Shown here: positions 59,322 through 64,000 of the stretch, in pieces | How positions within the stretch are numbered: the stretch's first letter is position 1 | Layout of the letters: each line of letters begins with the position of its first letter | Assembly (NCBI GenBank): GCA_964532595.1 | Contig: CAZHIQ010000011.1 | Location: forward strand, 26,251-90,250 | DNA from: Chryseosolibacter sp964532595 | Lineage (GTDB): Bacteria; Bacteroidota; Bacteroidia; Cytophagales; Cyclobacteriaceae | Direction: 5' to 3' | Length of the DNA: 64,000 nucleotides | The notes under the pieces: generated by a model | Databases searched by the model: none | The model's input: the letters and a program-made list of their open reading frames with translations, nothing else | What the model was told of the DNA's origin: nothing | Position numbers and translations under genes: made by a program

Positions 59322-59329
59322 TAATTTTG
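59322..59329 (+). promoter_or_regulatory. Candidate -7 box upstream of the BON gene
   Basis: TAATTTTG is exact to TAnnTTTG, 43 bases before the ATG at 59373; the -33 element is not clear. Confidence 0.25.
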
Positions 59330-59372
59330 TTGGCGTCGCTGTATAGAAGCACGATCAACAAAACTCAGCATT

Positions 59373-60365
59373 ATGGCAGATTACAATCGCAGTCGTCAGG
59401 AATACTGGCGACAACAACGTGGATGGGATGACCCGTGGGGCCATCAAAGCAACAATGAAGACGAACCCAACTACACTAACACGGAGAATCGCGGTTATCG
59501 CGACCGCAGCCGCTACTCAGGAAATCGCGATGAAGGATGGCAAAGTCGGTATGAGCGACAAATGAATACCGAGCGCGAGGGCGACTTCGACAACTCATGG
59601 CAGCGTTCCGGTCGGCATGGCGATTCCGGCTACAGGAGTGATTACAACTACGGCGGCGGGCAGCGTGGTTTCAGTTCAGGTTATTCCGACTTTGGAGGTG
59701 ATTACTCGTCGTCGGGCGGATCAAGAAATCTATACGACCGCGGCTATCAGGGTATGAACCGCCGGGACTACGAAAACCGGGAGAACCGACTGGGCGGCGC
59801 AAACTACGACAGGTATGGCGATGCAGGTAGATATGAGGAGTACGGAAGCTACCGTGGATCGCGCTCCGGCTACCCGAACGAAAACTACGGAAGGTGGTCG
59901 GACCGCGGACGGAGTTATCGTCATAACGAATTCGGTCGCGGCGATGACAATGAGCGTTCCTGGTGGGACCGCGCTTCAGACGAAGTATCATCATGGTTTG
60001 GTGATGAAGAAGCCGAACATCGACGTGACCGCGACCGCCAACTTGCCCGTTATCGCGGCATGGGTCCGAAAAATTACACCCGCTCCGACGAAAGAATCCT
60101 TGAAGATATTAACGATCGCTTAAGCGACGATCCCTTCGTCGATGCCTCCGATATCGAGGTATCAGTGAATCAGGGAGAGGTCACGCTTAGCGGACACGTT
60201 GATCATCGCAGTTCAAAACGTCGCGCCGAAGATATCGCAGAATCGGTATCCGGTGTCAGGCATGTCGAAAACAGATTGCGCGTCGGACAGTCGACAACGA
60301 TGGCGTCCGAGGGAACATCGGCAGTTCCGGGGTCTAACCGCGAGCGCAACGAAACAACCAGTTAG
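59373..60365 (+). CDS. BON-domain protein with long Arg/Tyr/Gly-rich disordered region
   Basis: 330 residues. The first ~190 residues are low complexity, dominated by Arg, Tyr, Gly, Asn, Asp and Ser (for example RGYRDRSRYSGNRDEGW, SDYNYGGGQRGFSSGYSDF). A conserved-looking segment follows: WWDRASDEVSSWFGDEEAEHRRDRD. The BON domain is near 230-310: RILEDINDRLSDDPFVDASDIEVSVNQGEVTLSGHVDHRSSKRRAEDIAESVSGVRHVENRLRV. BON domains bind phospholipid surfaces, as in OsmY. No signal peptide is present. SWFGDEEA-type BON proteins recur in stress-related loci of other bacteria. Function unknown. Confidence 0.82.
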   Translation: MADYNRSRQEYWRQQRGWDDPWGHQSNNEDEPNYTNTENRGYRDRSRYSGNRDEGWQSRYERQMNTEREGDFDNSWQRSGRHGDSGYRSDYNYGGGQRGFSSGYSDFGGDYSSSGGSRNLYDRGYQGMNRRDYENRENRLGGANYDRYGDAGRYEEYGSYRGSRSGYPNENYGRWSDRGRSYRHNEFGRGDDNERSWWDRASDEVSSWFGDEEAEHRRDRDRQLARYRGMGPKNYTRSDERILEDINDRLSDDPFVDASDIEVSVNQGEVTLSGHVDHRSSKRRAEDIAESVSGVRHVENRLRVGQSTTMASEGTSAVPGSNRERNETTS

Positions 60366-60385
60366 CCTGCCAGGCTTAAAGAAAT

Positions 60386-60450
60386 CAGGTGACATACGAA
60401 CTCGCGAACGCTACCTTGGCGTTTCGGTTCGTTTGTCACCTGTTTATTTT
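60386..60450. terminator. Nested bidirectional terminator between the BON gene and paaG
   Basis: CAGGTGACA (60386-60394) pairs with TGTCACCTG (60434-60442). Inside it, CGAAC (60397-60401) pairs with GTTCG (60427-60431), and AACGC (60407-60411) with GCGTT (60419-60423). Plus-strand TTTATTTT follows at 60443-60450. A second dyad, GCCTG C CAGGC, lies at 60365-60375. It sits between convergent genes. Confidence 0.7.
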
Positions 60451-61229
60451 CCGAGAAACCGGGGCTTTCGCTTCTCCACAAAGGCGGTGACTCCTTCACG
60501 GTGGTCGTCTGTAGCACCCGCGATCTCCTGGCACCAAGCCTCATATTCCAGCATCTCTTCGAGAGTAGCGTTCGCCGACTTATCGAGCATCTTCTTAATG
60601 AGTCCGATGGCACGGGTCGGCGCATTTGCGTAATATTCAACATAATCCGCGACCACCTCATCCAAACGCTGGTCTGCAACCACCCGATTGACGAGCCCCA
60701 ACGTGAGCGCCTGCGCGGCTGACACCTTTGAGCCCATCGTGCACAGTTCAAAGGCTTGCGCCCGCCCCGTAAGTCGGGGAAGAAACCAGGACGAACCTGA
60801 GTCGGGAACTAATCCGATATTGATAAAGACCTGAGTGAGAATCGCGCTTTCGGCCGCAACGATGAGATCACAAGCCAGCGCCAACGAGCATCCAGCACCA
60901 GCAGCCACCCCGTTGAGCCTGCAAATAATCGGCTTAGGGAGGGCCCGCATCGCGCGAATAATCGGGTTGTAACGCTTATGCAAAGACTCCCGGAATGACT
61001 TCTTGCCGGGCTCGACAGCCTCTTTGAGATCCTGCCCTGAGCAAAATGCCTTCCCTGATCCGGTGAGCACAACCACGCGAACGTCATCATTCCGCTCTAT
61101 TGCCTTGAATACATCCTGGAGTTCATAGGTAACAACATCGTTCAAGGCGTTATAGACCTTGGGGCGGTTGAGACAAACGGTAGCAACGCCTTGCCGCACG
61201 TTGTATAGCAGGAACTCGTAGTTCGACAT
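60444..61229 (-). CDS. paaG: Enoyl-CoA hydratase/isomerase family, PaaG-like ring-epoxide isomerase
   Basis: 262 residues from ATG 61229. Crotonase fold: FCSGQDLKEAVEPG, then KPIICRLNGVAAGAGCSLALACDLIVAAESAIL (oxyanion hole), then NIGLVPDSGSSWFLPRLTGRAQAFEL. The conserved Asp (PDSG) and the C-terminal YREGV-like segment DDHREGVTAFVEKRKPRF fit PaaG, which isomerises the phenylacetyl-CoA 1,2-epoxide to the oxepin. General enoyl-CoA hydratases have a Glu where PaaG has Asp. It is the natural next enzyme after the paaABCD epoxidase. It lies downstream of the membrane gene at 61244, possibly in one transcript with rpoN. Confidence 0.82.
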   Translation of the reverse strand: MSNYEFLLYNVRQGVATVCLNRPKVYNALNDVVTYELQDVFKAIERNDDVRVVVLTGSGKAFCSGQDLKEAVEPGKKSFRESLHKRYNPIIRAMRALPKPIICRLNGVAAGAGCSLALACDLIVAAESAILTQVFINIGLVPDSGSSWFLPRLTGRAQAFELCTMGSKVSAAQALTLGLVNRVVADQRLDEVVADYVEYYANAPTRAIGLIKKMLDKSANATLEEMLEYEAWCQEIAGATDDHREGVTAFVEKRKPRFLGK

Positions 61230-61243
61230 GATACATGTAGGGA

Positions 61244-61861
61244 TTAAAACAGTAACAGCATTCCTAACGTCCCGGTGGTGAGCCCTGCGACCGCACCCCA
61301 CATTACCTCGCGTAACGAGTGACTTCCCATCTTTAATCGCGCTGACATAACAAAACCCGCCAATAAGATCAACGCAACAGCCGCATAAAACAAAGAAGTA
61401 ACACCTGTCAATTTATTCAGAGGCACCATAATGCCGACCAGTCCCCAAATACACAGACTGTGCAAACTGACCTTAAAAAAGAAGGTCAAAATCGTGCCTA
61501 CCACCACCAACATATCAATCACGATGATCAATCTGAGGAAGTTATCGTTCAGACTCATCATTCCCTGCGAAACGAACATGTAAGTCAGGGCAAGGTATAG
61601 CACGGCGACAAAGACAAAGGGCCATAGACGCTCACGTCTGTCCACCATCGAAAAGGTACGCACCGTTCCGAACCACCTGAATACAGCAATATTGAGAAGA
61701 GGCACGCCGGTAGTCACAAGGAAGAAAAACAACAGAAACTTGGGCTGCAGGGCAAAACTTATCGGTTCAAGCATTACCGGAAGAACCCAGGACAGGAAGA
61801 CAAAGAAGTATGTGGGAACAAATAACGGGTGAAATACAAAAGACAATACGCGCGCCCACAT
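61244..61861 (-). CDS. Integral membrane protein (PAP2-like topology, catalytic motif not evident)
   Basis: 205 residues from ATG 61861 (the ORF is open to 61888, overlapping rpoN, but MWARVLSFVFHPLFVPTYFFVF fits better as a start). Six or seven helices: HPLFVPTYFFVFLSWVLPV, KFLLFFFLVTTGVPLLNIAVF, LWPFVFVAVLYLALTYMFV, LIIVIDMLVVVGTILTFFF, LCIWGLVGIMVPL, SLFYAAVALILLAGFVM. A final GSHSLREVMWGAVAGLTTG resembles the last motif of PAP2 phosphatases, but the usual KxxxxxxRP and SGH motifs are not clear. Its position beside rpoN is conserved-looking. Function unknown. Confidence 0.6.
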   Translation of the reverse strand: MWARVLSFVFHPLFVPTYFFVFLSWVLPVMLEPISFALQPKFLLFFFLVTTGVPLLNIAVFRWFGTVRTFSMVDRRERLWPFVFVAVLYLALTYMFVSQGMMSLNDNFLRLIIVIDMLVVVGTILTFFFKVSLHSLCIWGLVGIMVPLNKLTGVTSLFYAAVALILLAGFVMSARLKMGSHSLREVMWGAVAGLTTGTLGMLLLF

Positions 61862-61862
61862 A

Positions 61863-63308
61863 TCAAATTTCCTTGCGAAGCCGGGCAACCGGAATATTGA
61901 GTTGTTCGCGGTACTTCGCTACCGTACGGCGTGCAATGTTGTAACCCCGTTGGTTCAGGATTTTCTCCAGCTTGTCATCGGAATATGGCTTACTCTTGTC
62001 TTCGCCATCGATAATCTCCTTGATAATTTGCTTTACCTCGCGGCTACTCACCTCCTCGCCCGATTCGGTGGTGATTCCTTCGGAGAAGAAATACTTCAGA
62101 GGATAGATACCGAAATCTGTCTGAACCGATTTACTGCTGGCCACCCGCGACACCGTCGAAATATCCATATTAATCATGGAAGCGATGTCCTTGAGAATCA
62201 TCGGGCGCAACTTCGTTTCGTCACCCTCCAGAAAGAAGTCGTACTGAAAGTCAACAATAGCTTGCATGGTTCTGAGAAGCGTTTGTTGACGTTGCTTTAT
62301 GGCATCAATAAACCACTTGGCGGCGTCGAGCTTTTGCTTGACGAACGTCACGGCTTCTTTCAGGTTCTTATCCTGCTTATTGCTTTTGTCGTAAGCTTTA
62401 AACATCTCCGTGTATGAGCGACTGATACGAAGCTCTGGCGCGTTACGACTGTTGAGAGCCAGTTCAAGTTTTCCGTTGTTATTTGTCAGAATGAAATCCG
62501 GGATGATATACTGATTTTTGACCATAGAAGAGCCCGCGCCTCCACCAGGCTTGGGATTAAGCTTCATGATCAGCCCGATAGCATCGCGAATGAAGTCCTC
62601 ATCCTCGGTATCGAGCTTTTTCTGGATTTTCTGATAGTGCTTTTTCGTAAACTCCTCATAGCACTCCGTAATGATTTTCTTTGCGACCGCTACGTCGATG
62701 TTATGACCGTTGTCCATCCGGTCGAGTTGGAGGAGTAAACATTCCTGCAAGCTTCGCGCGGCAATCCCCGGAGGATCGAACGTTTGGATCTTGCGCAAGA
62801 TAGCTTCCACTTGAGCAGTGTCAGTCTCTATCCCCTGGGAGAATGCGAGGTCGTTGACGATTGCCTCAAGGTCGCGTCGGATATATCCATCGCTTTCTAT
62901 ACTTCCTACCAATTGACGTCCAATAATATAGTCCTGTTCGCTAAGACCCAGGAAATCGAGCTGATTCATCAGTGACTCATGCAACGAAGTCGACATAGGG
63001 ATAGGCATTTCCCGATCGTCATCATCGTCGCCATCGCCCTGCATACGAAATCCACTGTAGTCGTCATCCTGGAGGTAATCCTTCAGATCGATTTCATCGT
63101 CATTGGAGGTATTGTCTACTTCCTCCTCAGTGTTCGAGTCTTCCGGCAGTTCTTTGTCCTCCCCTTCTTCCAGGGCCGGATTATTCTCCAGTTCCTCTTC
63201 GATCCTGCTCTCCAGTTCTGCCGTAGGCACCTGCAACAGTTTTATAAACTGAATTTGTTGCGGTGACAGCTTCTGCTGTAAGGACTGATTTAAACCCAGC
63301 TTTTGCAT
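61863..63308 (-). CDS. rpoN: RNA polymerase sigma-54 factor
   Basis: 481 residues. Region I MQKLGLNQSLQQKLSPQQIQFIKLLQVPTAELESRIEEELENNPALEE is typical. The acidic region II runs from about 50 to 100. The core-binding part has DPPGIAARSLQECLLLQL, then the helix-turn-helix DIASMINMDISTVSRVASSKSVQT. The RpoN box ARRTVAKYR (459-467) reads the -24 element. Sigma-54 needs AAA+ activators; none lies in this window. The downstream membrane gene's start overlaps or abuts it. TATTTTTG on the minus strand (63347-63340) is a possible -7 box for rpoN itself. Confidence 0.96.
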   Translation of the reverse strand: MQKLGLNQSLQQKLSPQQIQFIKLLQVPTAELESRIEEELENNPALEEGEDKELPEDSNTEEEVDNTSNDDEIDLKDYLQDDDYSGFRMQGDGDDDDDREMPIPMSTSLHESLMNQLDFLGLSEQDYIIGRQLVGSIESDGYIRRDLEAIVNDLAFSQGIETDTAQVEAILRKIQTFDPPGIAARSLQECLLLQLDRMDNGHNIDVAVAKKIITECYEEFTKKHYQKIQKKLDTEDEDFIRDAIGLIMKLNPKPGGGAGSSMVKNQYIIPDFILTNNNGKLELALNSRNAPELRISRSYTEMFKAYDKSNKQDKNLKEAVTFVKQKLDAAKWFIDAIKQRQQTLLRTMQAIVDFQYDFFLEGDETKLRPMILKDIASMINMDISTVSRVASSKSVQTDFGIYPLKYFFSEGITTESGEEVSSREVKQIIKEIIDGEDKSKPYSDDKLEKILNQRGYNIARRTVAKYREQLNIPVARLRKEI

Positions 63309-63339
63309 TGTCTACTTTAAATTCTTTATATCGTCGCCA

Positions 63340-63347
63340 CAAAAATA
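63340..63347 (-). promoter_or_regulatory. Candidate -7 box upstream of rpoN
   Basis: On the minus strand TATTTTTG, exact to TAnnTTTG, 31 bases before the rpoN ATG. No -33 TTG at the expected spacing was found. Confidence 0.25.
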
Positions 63348-63548
63348 GGAAATCGGAAATCTCCCGAAAGTCATTGCGTGCGCTTGTAATGCGTTCGTTA
63401 AATTACGACAAAGGCCTGAATTTTCCCTACCTCCTCCGACGCATGCCTGTCATCCGACGCCAAGTCGATAAACGGCCAGCGGCAGCTATGAAAATCCATT
63501 GGATTTTTCGTTTTTTGCGAACCATCCCTTCGGGGCATCTTATCCGCT

Positions 63549-64000
63549 ATGAAACGAACCAAAATCAGGGAACTCCTTTCCAGTAAGGCAGAGAACCAGC
63601 AGGTGCTCGTGCAGGGCTGGGTGCGAACTTTTCGGAACAACCAGTTTATCGCCATAAACGATGGCTCGACCATCCGCAACCTCCAGGCCGTTGTCGACTT
63701 CACTTCGACCCCTGAAGAGGTTCTCAAGCGCATTACGACCGGAGCTTGTATTTCCGTCCGGGGTAACCTCGTTCCTTCACCGGCCAAAGGTCAACCGGTT
63801 GAGGTAAAGGTGACTGATCTGGAAATACTGGGAGACAGTGATCCCGAGCAGTATCCGCTTCAGCCGAAGAAGCACTCGCTTGAGTTCCTTCGCGAGATAG
63901 CCCACTTGCGCGGTCGCACGAATACTTTCAGCGCTGTCATGCGTATCCGTCACGCTATGGCTTATGCCATACATAAGTTTTTCAACGATCGCGGCTTCTT
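63549..64000 (+). CDS. asnS: Asparaginyl-tRNA synthetase, partial (C-terminus outside window)
   Basis: 150 codons from ATG 63549 to the window edge. The N-terminal OB-fold anticodon-binding domain is clear: VLVQGWVRTFRNNQFIAINDGSTIRNLQAVVDF and GACISVRGNLVPSPAKGQPVEVKVTDLEILG. Then the class II synthetase opening: YPLQPKKHSLEFLREIAHLRGRTNTFSAVMRIRHAMAYAIHKFFNDRGF. QPKKHSLEFLREI with HLRGRT separates AsnRS from AspRS. It charges tRNA-Asn. It diverges from rpoN. Confidence 0.95.
   Translation, partial: MKRTKIRELLSSKAENQQVLVQGWVRTFRNNQFIAINDGSTIRNLQAVVDFTSTPEEVLKRITTGACISVRGNLVPSPAKGQPVEVKVTDLEILGDSDPEQYPLQPKKHSLEFLREIAHLRGRTNTFSAVMRIRHAMAYAIHKFFNDRGF

Noticed and set aside
1..64000. CRISPR arrays, insertion sequences, phage or integron signatures
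   Set aside because: No spaced direct repeats, transposase or integrase gene or terminal inverted repeats were seen; composition looks even across the window.

Overview
The window is a stretch of chromosome from a member of the Bacteroidota, most likely a Cytophagales-type bacterium with GC near one half. The evidence is: a C-terminal type IX secretion (T9SS) sorting domain at 3138-3842; Bacteroidota-type families (OstA/LptA-like, DUF4835, DUF4905, the Bacteroidota form of RNA polymerase omega); PspC proteins carrying GIN-type adhesin heads; a three-gene sdhCAB with one fused membrane anchor; and promoter-like sites of the Bacteroides pattern TTG...TAnnTTTG rather than E. coli -35/-10 boxes. 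No rRNA, tRNA, CRISPR array, prophage or insertion sequence was seen. The gene content is mainly housekeeping and envelope functions, with a few accessory cassettes.

1-9135: a partial tilS (minus, GTG start at 631) diverges from an OstA/LptA-like envelope gene. After a beta-barrel protein and a small T9SS cargo comes a plus-strand run bamD, rpoZ, coaBC, DUF4835, a 74-residue Sm-like protein and recN, with very short spacers or overlaps. recN converges on recQ (9141-11051).

11150-16529 (all minus): DUF4905, a LysM+RlpA-like protein, an OmpA-like protein, then an ABC ATPase, an FtsX-like permease with a His-rich loop and a small secreted CFFC protein. The last three resemble a zinc-linked operon known in Pseudomonas. 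16582-23993 (plus): NfeD-like protease, FKBP isomerase, then PadR-PspC and an ECF sigma/anti-sigma-like/beta-barrel set.

24251-28107: TetR regulator and paaABCD for aerobic phenylacetyl-CoA epoxidation, with a doubled PaaB, no paaE, and an unknown 108-residue gene on the opposite strand between paaA and paaB. A paaG-like gene lies 33 kb away beside rpoN (60444-61229). 28117-33632 (minus): DEAD-box RNA helicase, sdhCAB, and a 39-codon membrane microprotein upstream of sdhC.

33929-48544: dnaE with a fused DEDDh proofreading exonuclease and an altered PHP domain, thioredoxin, a Cys-cluster protein, small proteins, a trehalose synthase-maltokinase fusion, a membrane-protein cluster ending in an M48 peptidase, and a GntR/sugar-transporter pair. 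48662-59251: addB/addA recombination nuclease genes, diverging from a 1417-residue exported TPR-CHAT protein. 59373-64000: an Arg/Tyr/Gly-rich BON protein, paaG, a membrane protein, rpoN and the start of asnS.

I found no wholly unknown multi-gene system that I can defend. The best leads are the paa locus architecture, the probable metal-linked ABC cassette in Bacteroidota, the Sm-like protein, the sdh-linked microprotein and the exported CHAT protein.
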